This document shows, piece after piece, positions 36,813 through 46,316 of a stretch of DNA of 64,000 nt. Both the position numbers and the translations under genes were made by a program. This DNA comes from Leptospira biflexa serovar Patoc strain 'Patoc 1 (Paris)'. Lineage in GTDB: Bacteria > Spirochaetota > Leptospiria > Leptospirales > Leptospiraceae. Location of the stretch: assembly GCF_000017685.1 (NCBI RefSeq), contig NC_010602.1, positions 1,939,501-2,003,500 on the forward strand, written 5' to 3'. The notes beneath the pieces are model-generated. The model was not told the origin of the DNA. It worked only from the letters and a program-made list of their open reading frames with translations, and made no database searches. The first letter of the stretch is position 1; every line of letters begins with the position of its first letter.

Positions 36813-39272
36813 GGTCACACCAAAGTTCACTTGCCGGAAGGGACCAGGTTGGATCCCTTCTGGGAGTCTTGAAGAAATGTATTTTCTATCCTGTAAGTTT
36901 TTGCCCGAAACAAAAACTGACCAATTGTCTTTTTTATACCCAATATTTGCGTTCACAAGTTCATAGGCAGGGATTTCTCCATCTAGTCCCGATGCATCCG
37001 ATTTGATACCCGCATAACTGAGTAAAAGTCGATTATCGGTCGATGTTCCGACAGAATCATACCAATACACTGATTTTGAATTTTCTAAGTCATGGAATTG
37101 TTTGGAAAAGTACTGCCATTCTACTCTCGCATAAAATCCAGTACTTCGGCTGGAAATTCCAATGGATAAAGTTAAGATATCCCGTGATACATAAGGAAGT
37201 CTATTTCCGTTTGTATCAATATGAACCAATGGATTTGTATTCCCTCTCGTCCATTCCGTTAGGTTATATGTGTATTGGTTCGACTTGGCTTCTGTGCGAG
37301 TATAAATAATATCAAGAGGAACGTTGTAATTCCATTTCCAAAATTGCCCAAAATCGAAGGTCATATTGGTCTCAACACCTCTGCGGATGGACCTACCTGC
37401 ATTGACTGGTCTTGAACCTAAATTTCCACCAGCGGCAGAACTATTGATGATTTGGTCTTCAAAATTGAGTAAGTATCCAACAAGTTGGCCACTCAAATAC
37501 TCTGTGATATCCCCCCTAACACCCGTTTCGTAGTTCCAAGACCTTTCTGGTTTTAAGACCAAATCTTCTGCGGTTGGGGAAATCGCGGATTCATACCGAG
37601 GAGGAGAAAATCCGCGGTGGACTCCCGTAAACCAAGTTAAGTTCCGTGCAAAATCAAGTGTGGTTCCAAATCCAGGAAGGACAATTTGGTTTCTTGTGGA
37701 TGCCGTTTTGTCCAATTGTACTGTTGGGTTTGTTCCACTCGCATAATCAAATGTAACGGGATTAAAATCCCTTCTCCCTCGATTGATGGAACGGGTCTGT
37801 GAAAATGACTCGTAACGAACACCAGGGATGATTGAAAATTTGTCAGTGAGACGAATGCGGTCTTGGAAATAAACAGATACTGCTTTTGCAGACCTACGTT
37901 CATCATCTCTCAGTTCCCCACTTGTTGCCAGGCTTGTTTGGGACTGCAGAACCACAGCAGAAGTTCCGGGTCCATTGGGATACAAAACAAAATCAGGAGT
38001 CACAGGCCCATTTAAGAGTTGCACCTTTGCCATATCGATATGGTAACGAACTCCCAAATCAATTTCATGTTTAATCGAACCTGTTTCTAGTTCTGTTTGT
38101 AATTTTGATTCGATACCGGCAAATTTATAGGTTCGATCTCGGTGTGCATTGGTTCCGCGCATCCAAATGGTATCGCTGTTACGACTGGTATACGGTTCAC
38201 CATCGTATGTTGCCAGTGCGTCCGAAGGGATTGAACTACCTCTCGAATTTCTTGCATAGTTTTGTCTTGCCCAGTTCCTTTCTGTATATGCGGAATAAAC
38301 CCTTGTGATGAGTTTCGTTTTTTCTGAGAAGGTATACTCATGCCCAATCGAAAAACTATATCGTTCAATTGAACGTTTATCATTTTGTGCTGGGTTGTCT
38401 TTGGGATTGTTATTAAACATTCCAGTGGTCAAACCAACATAGGTCGCTTGGGATTCTTGTTGGTGAAATCCAATTTTAGTTGTGATGTTATTTTTATCAT
38501 TTAACTGGTGTATGGTTTTAACATTTGCCTCGTTGACAAAATATCCTTGGTGGGCACGAAACCCGTCACCTTGTTTGCGGAGTACATTCACATCAAAACC
38601 AGTATTCCCAAAGGTTCCACCATAATTGACCATTTGGCTAAAGTATGCGTTTTCTCCGCCAATCGTTTGTAAGGTTAATTTTGGGTCTTTGGGAGGTTTT
38701 CTAGTGATGAAATTGACCACCCCTCCAATGGTAGAAGGTCCAAACAAAATGGATCCGGAGCCCTTTACAATTTCAATCCTTTCCATTCGCTCGATGGAAG
38801 GTGTGTAGTACATTTCCGGTTCCCCATAAGGATTGAGAGAGGTAAAGAGTCCATCTTCCAAAACCAAAACCTTCCGAGAGACTTCTCCACTCACACCACG
38901 AAATCCTAAATTCATGGTGAGCCCCGCTGGGTCTTGGTACCGAATGTTGGCACCAGGGACCCTTCTCAAGATTTCCATATTGTCTGTCGGACGAGATTCT
39001 TCTAATTCCTTTTTCGTGATGATGGTTGCAGAACCTGGGATTCGTTTTAGGTCTTTTTTATCTCCGATCACTCGAATTTCTGCTTTCTTCCATTTCGGAT
39101 CTTCTGGATTCTCTTCAGGAATTGTTTCCTCTGAGGCAGGGTTTGGATTTGGGTTCTCTGTCGCTTGCGGAGGATTTTGTGTATTTGGTTCCTGCGCCAA
39201 TACAGTGTGGAATGTTAGGACGAAGACCAGAATCAGGTAGTATTTTGAATTGAGAAGTAGTTTCATTTTCAT
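36801..39272 (-). CDS. TonB-dependent outer-membrane receptor (FecA-like)
   Basis: About 823 residues from ATG 39272 (ATG two codons later equally possible; 39302 gives a longer N-terminus without a better ribosome site). Signal peptide, then a Pro/Glu-rich linker of about 45 residues, then the plug: IPGSATIITKKELEESRPTDNMEILRRVPG, LGFRGVSGEVSRKVLVLEDG, MYYTPSIERMERIEIVKGSGSILFGPSTIGGVVNFITRK, which closely follows FecA. The beta-barrel ends in the aromatic FRQVNFGVTLQL. Likely uptake of a ferric chelate or other siderophore across the outer membrane. No tonB, Fur site or partner transporter is next to it. Confidence 0.93.
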   Translation of the reverse strand: MKMKLLLNSKYYLILVFVLTFHTVLAQEPNTQNPPQATENPNPNPASEETIPEENPEDPKWKKAEIRVIGDKKDLKRIPGSATIITKKELEESRPTDNMEILRRVPGANIRYQDPAGLTMNLGFRGVSGEVSRKVLVLEDGLFTSLNPYGEPEMYYTPSIERMERIEIVKGSGSILFGPSTIGGVVNFITRKPPKDPKLTLQTIGGENAYFSQMVNYGGTFGNTGFDVNVLRKQGDGFRAHQGYFVNEANVKTIHQLNDKNNITTKIGFHQQESQATYVGLTTGMFNNNPKDNPAQNDKRSIERYSFSIGHEYTFSEKTKLITRVYSAYTERNWARQNYARNSRGSSIPSDALATYDGEPYTSRNSDTIWMRGTNAHRDRTYKFAGIESKLQTELETGSIKHEIDLGVRYHIDMAKVQLLNGPVTPDFVLYPNGPGTSAVVLQSQTSLATSGELRDDERRSAKAVSVYFQDRIRLTDKFSIIPGVRYESFSQTRSINRGRRDFNPVTFDYASGTNPTVQLDKTASTRNQIVLPGFGTTLDFARNLTWFTGVHRGFSPPRYESAISPTAEDLVLKPERSWNYETGVRGDITEYLSGQLVGYLLNFEDQIINSSAAGGNLGSRPVNAGRSIRRGVETNMTFDFGQFWKWNYNVPLDIIYTRTEAKSNQYTYNLTEWTRGNTNPLVHIDTNGNRLPYVSRDILTLSIGISSRSTGFYARVEWQYFSKQFHDLENSKSVYWYDSVGTSTDNRLLLSYAGIKSDASGLDGEIPAYELVNANIGYKKDNWSVFVSGKNLQDRKYISSRLPEGIQPGPFRQVNFGVTLQL

Positions 39273-39347
39273 ATAGATTTTGATTTTGAGACAACGGTTC
39301 ATTTAGCACGCTCAGAAACAAGTAAAAAAAAAACGGAAGGTTCGGGA

Positions 39348-40445
39348 ATGGAAAAAAAATTACACTGGATGGATCATAAATCTACCAACATGCGTCTGGT
39401 CCGGTACATCCTGATGGGTACGGAACTAGTGACCATAGCAGCCCTAGGTTTTGCATTCTGGATGTCCGAATTCCAAGAAGAAGACCTATTGACCTTGGGC
39501 ATTGTGGCGGCTTTTTTCCTTTTTTTCTTCGGTCTCCCCCATGTAATTTTGGCCTACACCACACGGCCGATGGAAACCGTTTTTGATTTGGAAACGAAAA
39601 CCATCCATTGGTATGATCGAAAGAAAGAAATTCGTTCTCTCTCCTTTCGAAATATCGAATCCATTTCTTATTCAGAATATTCTTATACGGTGAATACAAA
39701 AAATGGAACAAGAACTATTACTGTTTATACTGTTCTTGGTAAATCAGGAGCGGAAAAAATCCAACTCATCGAATCAACTCAATTTTCAAAATTACGATTT
39801 GATGGTGAGTTGATTTGTAAACAATTACAGATCCCCTTAATCAATGCCGATGGTACGGAAATTCCTTTTTCAGATTTAGATTTACCCATTCACAAACGAA
39901 AACGTCCAAATTCTATTTTAGAAAATGAAGTGGTTTTTTCACCTAACTCTCAATTGTCTACCATCAAATCGAACCAAGGGATCACTCTGAAGTCAGATTA
40001 CAAGCCGAGAATCATTATGATTGTGGTTTTTTTTGTAAGCCTTGCTTTTTCATTGATCCTCCATTTTGCGATCGGAGATCTTTTGGAACTTTCGGCCGCA
40101 CATTGGGAAGGTTTTCCCCCTACACTTCCTCAAATCTTATTTGGAATCATTAGTTTAGGGATTGGATTTTTTCCATACCTTTATGTTCTCTACAAACAAA
40201 GCCAATTGAAAGAAATCACCATAACCAAAACATCGATTCGATGGTATGGCAAAGAATACTTATATTCTGACTGGGAAGATTTGATCCAAATGGAGAACCG
40301 TTTGTGTTTAGTCAACGATTCAAGTTTAAAACCATTTTCTTTATTTTACTTTTGTGACTTCAGTGATAGCACAAATGTTAGGCACTGGATTTTAAAACAA
40401 ATTTTTGAAGTGACTGGAGGAAACCTAAACGACGCTAGGTTTTAA
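39348..40445 (+). CDS. Membrane protein with two repeated 2TM-plus-beta units
   Basis: 365 residues. Two membrane hairpins (about 20-65 and 220-290) are each followed by a soluble beta-rich section: first VFDLETKTIHWYDRKKEIRSLSFRNIESI, then ITITKTSIRWYGKEYLYSDWEDLIQME. The pattern looks like two copies of a 2TM plus PH-like (bPH) unit. No family name is assigned. ATG at 39348 with GGAAGG upstream; a strong inverted repeat follows the stop (40457-40491). Function unknown. Confidence 0.78.
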   Translation: MEKKLHWMDHKSTNMRLVRYILMGTELVTIAALGFAFWMSEFQEEDLLTLGIVAAFFLFFFGLPHVILAYTTRPMETVFDLETKTIHWYDRKKEIRSLSFRNIESISYSEYSYTVNTKNGTRTITVYTVLGKSGAEKIQLIESTQFSKLRFDGELICKQLQIPLINADGTEIPFSDLDLPIHKRKRPNSILENEVVFSPNSQLSTIKSNQGITLKSDYKPRIIMIVVFFVSLAFSLILHFAIGDLLELSAAHWEGFPPTLPQILFGIISLGIGFFPYLYVLYKQSQLKEITITKTSIRWYGKEYLYSDWEDLIQMENRLCLVNDSSLKPFSLFYFCDFSDSTNVRHWILKQIFEVTGGNLNDARF

Positions 40446-40456
40446 ATGTTAGGTAG

Positions 40457-40491
40457 TAACATCCAAAGGGAGTTACTCCCATTGGATGTTA
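40457..40491. terminator. Inverted repeat after the two-unit membrane protein
   Basis: TAACATCCAA (40457-40466) pairs with TTGGATGTTA (40482-40491), and inside it GGGAG pairs with CTCCC around a TTA loop, so the whole 35 bases fold into one long hairpin. There is no clear T-run on either side. It sits between the convergent genes at 40445 and 40510 and is probably a terminator. Confidence 0.55.
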
Positions 40492-40509
40492 TCATAAAAT
40501 CGGAACTAA

Positions 40510-40764
40510 CTATTGGCCTGGGAGAGCAGTGGGATCCTTTTTCTTTTTGTCTTTTGACATCATCCCTTTTATCTTTTCTTGCGTTTCAGGGTCTTGGAGT
40601 TTTTCTTTACCCATTTGGATGGCTTTTTGGCCTTCTTCCGAATTGGCTTTTTCTATCAATTTATCCATAAAACCTGGTTCATTTGAACTCGCGTCTTTGG
40701 ATTCCGAACTTGCACATGAAATTGCGAAGAGAAGTGTTAAGAGAAGGATTGTACTTTTTTTCAT
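40510..40764 (-). CDS. Small lipoprotein
   Basis: 84 residues. Signal peptide with lipobox LLFAISC at positions 12-18; the mature part is short and highly charged, with an amphipathic helix (MDKLIEKANSEEGQKAIQM) and a Lys-rich tail. No known domain. It is an ordinary small spirochaetal lipoprotein and stands alone on the minus strand. Confidence 0.8.
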   Translation of the reverse strand: MKKSTILLLTLLFAISCASSESKDASSNEPGFMDKLIEKANSEEGQKAIQMGKEKLQDPETQEKIKGMMSKDKKKKDPTALPGQ

Positions 40765-40894
40765 CTGGCTTTACCGTAGTGAAAAAAGGATTCCTTAAAT
40801 GATTCTTTCGTCAATGGAAAAACAAAATCGTTTGTAGAAAAGAGACCCAATTATAAAACCAAACCAATCACAAAATGAAGGAATCGGTATTGGA

Positions 40895-42346
40895 ATGAGC
40901 CAAACTTCCCTAGACCACGATGCAGAACAATTAAAAGCACTCGGCTTAAAATCAGAATTTGATCGGAGTATGAGTTTCTGGGAAAATTTTTCCTTAGGAT
41001 TTACGTATCTTTCTCCCGTCGTCGGAGTGTATTCCGTATTTGCACTTGCCATCCAAGCAGGTGGACCTCCGATGATTTGGAATTATATCCTGGTCGGTTT
41101 CGGACAATTTTTAGTCTGTTTGGTATTTGGTGAAGTGGTCTCTCAATACCCGATCTCTGGTGGAATTTATCCTTGGTCACTGCGTCTTGTGGGAGACCGA
41201 TTTGCATGGATGTCTGCCTGGGTGTATGCTTGGGCTTTGTTCACATCTGTTGCCGCCGTAGCCGTAGGTGGGGCACCTTTTTTAAATAACTTACTCGGAA
41301 TCGAACTTGGGAATACAGGTTTTATTTGGATTGCAATCGGAATGATTATTATATCCACATTACTAAATTTAAGTGGAACGAAATTACTGGCACAAGTTGC
41401 TTTTTTTGGTTTTATCTGTGAACTCGTAGGTGCCATCATTGTAGGTGCGTCTCTTTTATTCTTTGCAAAAGTAAATTCTATCTCCATCCTATGGAATACC
41501 TTTTCCTTTGGCGATGGCATGAGTTATTTTCCAGCATTTCTTGCATCATCCGTTGCCGCTATGTTTTGTTATTATGGATTTGAAGCCTGCGGTGATGTGG
41601 CAGAAGAAACACCAAATGCAAGTTCAGCGATTCCAAAGTCAATGAGAATGACGATATACATTGGAGGCGGTGCGGCCATTTTCATATGTTTGGCACTTCT
41701 ATTATCCCTTCCGAATGTTGAAAAAGCCATTTCCGGAGAAGATGCAGATCCTGTCACAACAACATTGACTCATGCCATGGGTGTGACAGGTTACAGAATG
41801 GTAATTGTCATCGTGATGATTTCGTTTTTGTCTTGTTTACTCAGCTTACAAGCGGCTGCAAGCCGGCTTCTTTTTTCTTTTGCTCGGGATGGAATGATTT
41901 TTGGCAGTCAGTATTTAAACCATCTTTCCAAAAAAGGAAAGGTTCCAACGAAAGCACTCCTTGTCACAGGAATCATTCCCATCATCATCACAAGCATTGG
42001 CCATTGGTTACAAGATGCTGTCATCACGATCATTAGTTTTGCTTCCTGTGGTATTTATGTTGCGTTCCAAATGGTTGTGTTTGGTGCATTGTATGCAAGG
42101 ATCCGAGGTTGGAAACCAAAAGGTTCATTTACCTTAGGCAAATATGGATTTGTGATCAATGTATTAGCTTTGGTTTACGGGACACTTGCAGTTTCAAATA
42201 TGGTCTGGCCTAGATCACCTGACGAACCTTGGTTTATCAATTATGGAATGATTTTTACTTCATTAATTGTCTTAATTACTGGCATTTTTTACTTACTCGT
42301 TGCCAAACCTCATTTGCGAAAAAAATATGCAAAAAACATTTCATAG
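40895..42346 (+). CDS. APC-superfamily amino-acid permease
   Basis: 483 residues, 12 hydrophobic segments. The conserved N-terminal SFWENFSLGFTYLSPVVGVYSVFALAIQAGGPPMIW and EVVSQYPISGGIYPWSLRL, and the later CYYGFEACGDVAEETPNASSAIPKSMRMTIYIGG, match the amino-acid/choline (ACT/BAT1-like) APC permeases. It is an inner-membrane uptake system for an amino acid, amine or choline; the substrate is not set by the sequence. Faces the methyltransferase tail-to-tail. Confidence 0.9.
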   Translation: MSQTSLDHDAEQLKALGLKSEFDRSMSFWENFSLGFTYLSPVVGVYSVFALAIQAGGPPMIWNYILVGFGQFLVCLVFGEVVSQYPISGGIYPWSLRLVGDRFAWMSAWVYAWALFTSVAAVAVGGAPFLNNLLGIELGNTGFIWIAIGMIIISTLLNLSGTKLLAQVAFFGFICELVGAIIVGASLLFFAKVNSISILWNTFSFGDGMSYFPAFLASSVAAMFCYYGFEACGDVAEETPNASSAIPKSMRMTIYIGGGAAIFICLALLLSLPNVEKAISGEDADPVTTTLTHAMGVTGYRMVIVIVMISFLSCLLSLQAAASRLLFSFARDGMIFGSQYLNHLSKKGKVPTKALLVTGIIPIIITSIGHWLQDAVITIISFASCGIYVAFQMVVFGALYARIRGWKPKGSFTLGKYGFVINVLALVYGTLAVSNMVWPRSPDEPWFINYGMIFTSLIVLITGIFYLLVAKPHLRKKYAKNIS

Positions 42347-42373
42347 TTAAAAGCGGCTTGGGAAAGTATGGAA

Positions 42374-42997
42374 TCAGATCCTTTCCCATACCATCCACTC
42401 CCCCAATGGAAGTTCTTTTTTGACTAAAACACGGAAACCTGGCAAAACACTTCCACCAAAGCCATGATAGGTGATTAATTTTGTTCCCATTTTACATTGG
42501 TAGAGTTGATTTTTGAATTGTTGTACATTGCGGAGAAATAACATAGCGGATTTATCTTTTTTGGAATCAATGGAATGGTTTCCCTTCATGGTTTCATAGA
42601 GTGGATTAAAAGCGTAATAATGCGATGCTCCCCGAGGAAAATTTTCTAAAAAATTTGTATTCCGAAATATGACCCCGTGAGCATTCCACTTTGGTTTTAG
42701 ATCCTCCGAAATTTGAAAGAGTTCCGATCTATCTTCCAATCCTATGATCGAAAATTGATCTTGAGAAAGGTAACTTAAGTGGATACAGAACTTACCGACC
42801 CCAGATCCTAAATCAACTACCGATGTGACAGTTTCGTTTTGCAAAAAATCCCAAGTGGTTTCCACAACAGAAATCGGAGTCCATTGGTAGGGAGATAAGG
42901 ATTGAAAGCTATGGGGAAGGAAGGAATCCCAAACTTCATCTGTCACTAGATCCCCTACATTCATTCTACCCATCCATTTCAAAAATTGGTTTCTCAT
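42374..42997 (-). CDS. Class I SAM-dependent methyltransferase
   Basis: 207 residues. Motif I VVDLGSGVGKFCIHLS and the acidic IIGLEDRSELF of motif II define a Rossmann methyltransferase; the C-terminal YHGFGGSVLPGF is unusual for the common families. The substrate (protein, tRNA or small molecule) is unknown. Convergent with the permease gene, 28 bases apart; the small coiled-coil gene lies divergently upstream. Confidence 0.8.
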   Translation of the reverse strand: MRNQFLKWMGRMNVGDLVTDEVWDSFLPHSFQSLSPYQWTPISVVETTWDFLQNETVTSVVDLGSGVGKFCIHLSYLSQDQFSIIGLEDRSELFQISEDLKPKWNAHGVIFRNTNFLENFPRGASHYYAFNPLYETMKGNHSIDSKKDKSAMLFLRNVQQFKNQLYQCKMGTKLITYHGFGGSVLPGFRVLVKKELPLGEWMVWERI

Positions 42998-43026
42998 TTG
43001 ACGAACCTGTGTTACAACTTCTCCCT

Positions 43027-43248
43027 ATGGACCAAAAAATACAGTATTTAAACCAAATGATTGAAATCATCGACACGAAAGTATCGGTCTTTAAAAAAAA
43101 TAAGTCCAAACTCCCACAGGCTGCCTACCAAGCAGAAAAACAAGTCCTCACTCGAACCATCCAAGATACCATCCAACTGGCAGAAGAAATCAAACCAGTC
43201 CCCTTTTCTCTCATCAATGATTTGAAAACTCTCATCAAACAACTCTAA
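43027..43248 (+). CDS. Small helical protein, function unknown
   Basis: 73 residues from the ATG at 43027, chosen because the open frame upstream overlaps the methyltransferase start region without a better signal. Nearly the whole protein is predicted helix with Lys/Gln/Glu heptads (MDQKIQYLNQMIEIIDTKV). No family recognised. It is followed 26 bases later by the FAD oxidoreductase gene. Confidence 0.6.
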   Translation: MDQKIQYLNQMIEIIDTKVSVFKKNKSKLPQAAYQAEKQVLTRTIQDTIQLAEEIKPVPFSLINDLKTLIKQL

Positions 43249-43274
43249 ACAAAGTTCATTTCGTCTAAACCTTT

Positions 43275-44381
43275 GTGAACGAGGATATTTTCCAACAGTT
43301 GCACTCTCCTCTTGTGATCGGCTCAGGTCTCACGGGAGCAGCCATTGCCATGATGAAACCTGATGTCCAATTGTATGACAAGGCAAGGAAATCGGGAGGA
43401 AGAGTATCTACGAAAGATATCGAAGAAGGCCAAGTTCGGTTCGATATTGGGGCGACCATGTTCCGAGACAAAATGGAGGTGCATTGGTTAGGCAAAGTTT
43501 CCAATTACAATCTGTTTGAAATCTGGAAAACCAATGGTGTCGAAATCGAAACAAAACCCATCTACGATCAACACCATTTTTATCCGATTTTAGGAATGGA
43601 ATCGATCGCCAATGCGATGTTAAAAGGCCTTCCCATCCACCAAAGTATGACCTTAAAATCAATCAGGGAAAATCCAAACAAAGAATGGATCTGTGAATTT
43701 TATAACAATTTGGAAAAAAAGTCAGAATCAATTACCAATTCGCAAGTCATCCTCACCCTTCCCCTCCCACAAATATTTGAAATATTTTCCAATTCAGAAG
43801 AAAATCCCAAATTCAATCGATGGTTTCAATTCCTAAAACCATATAACGATTATCGTAAAACACTCATTAGCTTATTTTCTTGGAATGATTGGACTCCCAA
43901 TTTAAAATCCCTTGGAATTAAGGAAGAAAAAGGAATCCCAATCAACACCTCATTACAAAAAGGTGAAAACTGGGAATACGAAAGTTGGGAACATATCAAA
44001 TACCCAAATCCAAATCGTAAAGGTTCCCATCTACTCGTTCAATTTTCTGCCTTGTTTTCGGAAACTCATTTTGAGCACTGGATGGATTCCGAAAAAAAAC
44101 CGACACCTGAATATAAAGAAATGTTCATTGCAGGCGTGAAGGAAAGATGGAATGCCCCAGCTCCAGATGCAATTTGGAATCACAGATGGAAATACGCACA
44201 AGCACAAATGCCACTCCTGAGACGGGAAGGGGCCCTCACACTTGATTCAGAAGAATTTTTAGAATGGAAACAACTCTGTAAAGAAACTGGCATCATGGTG
44301 TTAGGCGACTGGTTATTTGGTTCCAAAATGGAACGAATCATTGGAGGTGTTCACTTTTTAATCCATAATGAAATTTTATGA
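43275..44381 (+). CDS. FAD-dependent oxidoreductase (renalase-like)
   Basis: 368 residues from a GTG. The dinucleotide-binding start VIGSGLTGAAIAM is followed by the conserved DKARKSGGRVSTK (binding of the FAD phosphate) and RFDIGATMFRDK, the typical renalase / NAD(P)-binding amine-oxidase pattern. The C-terminal GVMVLGDWLFGSKMERIIGGVHF-type end (GIMVLGDWLFGSKMERIIGG) is the FAD-binding tail. Substrate not known; the family includes amine oxidases and phytoene-dehydrogenase relatives. Its stop overlaps the convergent DUF1499 gene by six bases. Confidence 0.85.
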   Translation: MNEDIFQQLHSPLVIGSGLTGAAIAMMKPDVQLYDKARKSGGRVSTKDIEEGQVRFDIGATMFRDKMEVHWLGKVSNYNLFEIWKTNGVEIETKPIYDQHHFYPILGMESIANAMLKGLPIHQSMTLKSIRENPNKEWICEFYNNLEKKSESITNSQVILTLPLPQIFEIFSNSEENPKFNRWFQFLKPYNDYRKTLISLFSWNDWTPNLKSLGIKEEKGIPINTSLQKGENWEYESWEHIKYPNPNRKGSHLLVQFSALFSETHFEHWMDSEKKPTPEYKEMFIAGVKERWNAPAPDAIWNHRWKYAQAQMPLLRREGALTLDSEEFLEWKQLCKETGIMVLGDWLFGSKMERIIGGVHFLIHNEIL

Positions 44382-44813
44382 ATCTTCTTTTGTTAAAATT
44401 TCTCGAAATGCATTCACTCGCCTTCGGTTCGCAAAGATATCCCAAAGACCTATGATAGACTGGGATCGCACTTGCGCTTCATTTTTGTCAGTTGGGAAAT
44501 AAATTTCCACACGATCAGGAAAACGAAAGACCTTTGTAAAGAAAATAATTCGAATGTATTCCCCTTCTTTTTCTTCGCTAATATAAATATTTTCCGAATG
44601 GTGGAAGTAGTCTGAAATTCGTTTAAAAGCAATTTCTCTTGAGGTAGAATAGGAAATGGGATCCACTTTATGTATGAAATTGTATTTCATACTTTGGCTA
44701 GAAACACAGTTAGGTGAAGGAGGACAACCTCGTAATTCACCATCATCCACTCCAGAAAAGGGACTTAAGACACTCATACAACAAATAAAAAACACGCCTA
44801 ATGCAGCTTCCAT
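44376..44813 (-). CDS. DUF1499 protein, probably exported
   Basis: 145 residues with a hydrophobic N-terminus (about 5-24) that contains a Cys pair in FFICCMSV, possibly a lipoprotein signal. The DUF1499 core follows: GCPPSPNCVSSQ, AFKRISDYFHHSENIYISEE, and the C-terminal SIIGLWDIFANRRRVNAFREIL with the conserved R-x-R-V/I motif. Function of the family is unknown; several members are chloroplast or envelope proteins. Confidence 0.88.
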   Translation of the reverse strand: MEAALGVFFICCMSVLSPFSGVDDGELRGCPPSPNCVSSQSMKYNFIHKVDPISYSTSREIAFKRISDYFHHSENIYISEEKEGEYIRIIFFTKVFRFPDRVEIYFPTDKNEAQVRSQSIIGLWDIFANRRRVNAFREILTKEDS

Positions 44814-44882
44814 ATCTCCATGAAAGAAATTACCTCTTTTTTTACTTGCAGATTTTCATTTTCTTTGTAATTTCCTTATCTC

Positions 44883-45767
44883 ATGAAACGGATCCTCAAA
44901 CTCACTTCTACCATTTTGCTTTTTAGTATCATCCTACTCATTGGAATTGCTTATTATTTTTCAGGTTTGGTTTTGTATCCAAAGGTACGTTGCAATCCAG
45001 ACCACCATGTGTATTGCCAAGGACCAAAAGAACTTGGTTTGGATTTCCAAGAAGTCACCATCATCACTGAGGACAAATTGAACCTCGTTAGTTACTGGAT
45101 TCCCACCAAACAACCCCAAGGTACTATCATTATGGTTCATGGACATGGAGGACAACGCAACGAGGGATTACGATTTGCACCTAGTTTAAACAAGGCTGGT
45201 TTTAATTTATTACTCTTAAGTCTTCGAAGAAATCATGGCGGATATGCGACCATGGGTGGGCTTGAACAAAAAGATGTAGATGCAGCACTTACCTATCTTA
45301 AGTCCAAAGGCGAAGCAAAAATTGGTATTTTTGGTTTTTCAATGGGATCCGCCACAAGTATCATCGCCATGGCAAACCATAAAGAAATCAAAGCCGGTCT
45401 CTTTAGCAGCGGTTATGGAAGCGCTATGGATGTACTCATTGAATCCGCAAAACGAGATTTCGGAATTCCATACTACCCACTCATACCATTCGTTAAATGG
45501 ATGTTAGACTACAGGAGTGGAATCAATATGGATACAGTTCGACCTATTGATCATATCGCAGAGATCCATCCAAGACCCTTAGCCATTTTTCATTGTAAGA
45601 TGGATGACTATGTAGACTACCACCATGCAGAAGATTTGTATGCAAAAGCAAAAGAACCAAAAAGTGTCTGGGCACCAGAATGCAATCGACATGAACGAAT
45701 TTGGAATTTTAATCCAAAAGAGGCAGAAGCAAGGGCAGTAAAATTTTTTAAAGAAAATTTGAAGTAA
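44883..45767 (+). CDS. Membrane-anchored alpha/beta hydrolase
   Basis: 294 residues. A single N-terminal membrane anchor (about 8-28) precedes an alpha/beta-hydrolase domain: oxyanion-loop VHGHGGQRNEG, nucleophile elbow GFSMGSATS, the acid in HCKMDDYVDY and a terminal CNRHERIW His. This is the catalytic triad of the BAAT/DUF-type serine hydrolases of the periplasmic face. The substrate is unknown. Confidence 0.9.
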   Translation: MKRILKLTSTILLFSIILLIGIAYYFSGLVLYPKVRCNPDHHVYCQGPKELGLDFQEVTIITEDKLNLVSYWIPTKQPQGTIIMVHGHGGQRNEGLRFAPSLNKAGFNLLLLSLRRNHGGYATMGGLEQKDVDAALTYLKSKGEAKIGIFGFSMGSATSIIAMANHKEIKAGLFSSGYGSAMDVLIESAKRDFGIPYYPLIPFVKWMLDYRSGINMDTVRPIDHIAEIHPRPLAIFHCKMDDYVDYHHAEDLYAKAKEPKSVWAPECNRHERIWNFNPKEAEARAVKFFKENLK

Positions 45768-45835
45768 AGGGGGAACCAACTCATTCAAAGTTAAACAATA
45801 ATTTGAAAGATTGAGAGGCATTCACTCAAGGCAGA

Positions 45836-46267
45836 TTGAAAGAGTTTGGAAGAATCACAGGTCAAGACACACTCGATGAAATTAAGTATTCAAAACTTTC
45901 CTCCTCCCTAGATGCCACTACTACAAATGGTTCCCGTAAAACAAACATGGGAGCCTTGGCTCTTGGAGGTGTAGGAATTGCAATTGGTTCAATGGTAGAT
46001 TCTCCAGCTATTGGAGGGGCAATCGGTGGAGCCGTGGGAGGTGCCTTATGTTATTCACTAGATAAGTATGGAAGAAAACTTGGAAAGTATTTCCTATTAG
46101 AATCAGGGAACCCTATTCCCTATGTGAACAAATTCAAAGGAACAAAATTCTTTAATCCATTATCTGAGGCACTGAAAAAAGGAAACAAATCACTAGCAGT
46201 GACTCATTACCTTCTTTCAAAAACAAATCCTGAATTCCGACAAATGGACAATGATGATGAAGATTAA
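45836..46267 (+). CDS. Glycine-zipper protein, function unknown
   Basis: 143 residues from a TTG; the frame is closed eight codons upstream, so there is no longer alternative, while an internal ATG at 45950 would remove a third of the protein. The centre holds a glycine zipper (GALALGGVGIAIGSMV and IGGAIGGAVGGALCYSL), as found in oligomeric membrane or toxin-like proteins, and a basic C-terminal segment ends in acidic MDNDDED. No family recognised. It opens the accessory region that ends at the tRNA-Leu and is overlapped by the lipoprotein leader at 46251-46316. Confidence 0.5.
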   Translation: MKEFGRITGQDTLDEIKYSKLSSSLDATTTNGSRKTNMGALALGGVGIAIGSMVDSPAIGGAIGGAVGGALCYSLDKYGRKLGKYFLLESGNPIPYVNKFKGTKFFNPLSEALKKGNKSLAVTHYLLSKTNPEFRQMDNDDED

Positions 46268-46316
46268 AATCCTTCTCCTCTTACTTTTGTTTGGATGTAG
46301 TTCTGGAGAGGAGTAG
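46251..46316 (+). CDS. 21-codon lipoprotein leader ORF, possibly truncated
   Basis: ATG at 46251, in another frame inside the end of the glycine-zipper gene. The peptide is almost only a lipoprotein signal: a Lys-containing start, seven leucines, then LLFGCSSGEE and TAG (46314-46316). In the same frame 16 more codons follow to a second TAG (46365-46367). Either it is a remnant of a small lipoprotein or the TAG is a nonsense mutation. Its short length and lack of a good ribosome site keep confidence low. Confidence 0.35.
   Translation: MMMKIKILLLLLLFGCSSGEE

Noticed and set aside
39273..39347. Fur box or cobalamin riboswitch before the TonB receptor
   Set aside because: The gap is only 75 bases and contains neither a Fur-like palindrome nor a B12-box.
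40446..40670. Plus-strand open frame of 74 codons after the two-unit membrane protein
   Set aside because: It is antisense to the small lipoprotein gene and begins in the inverted repeat.
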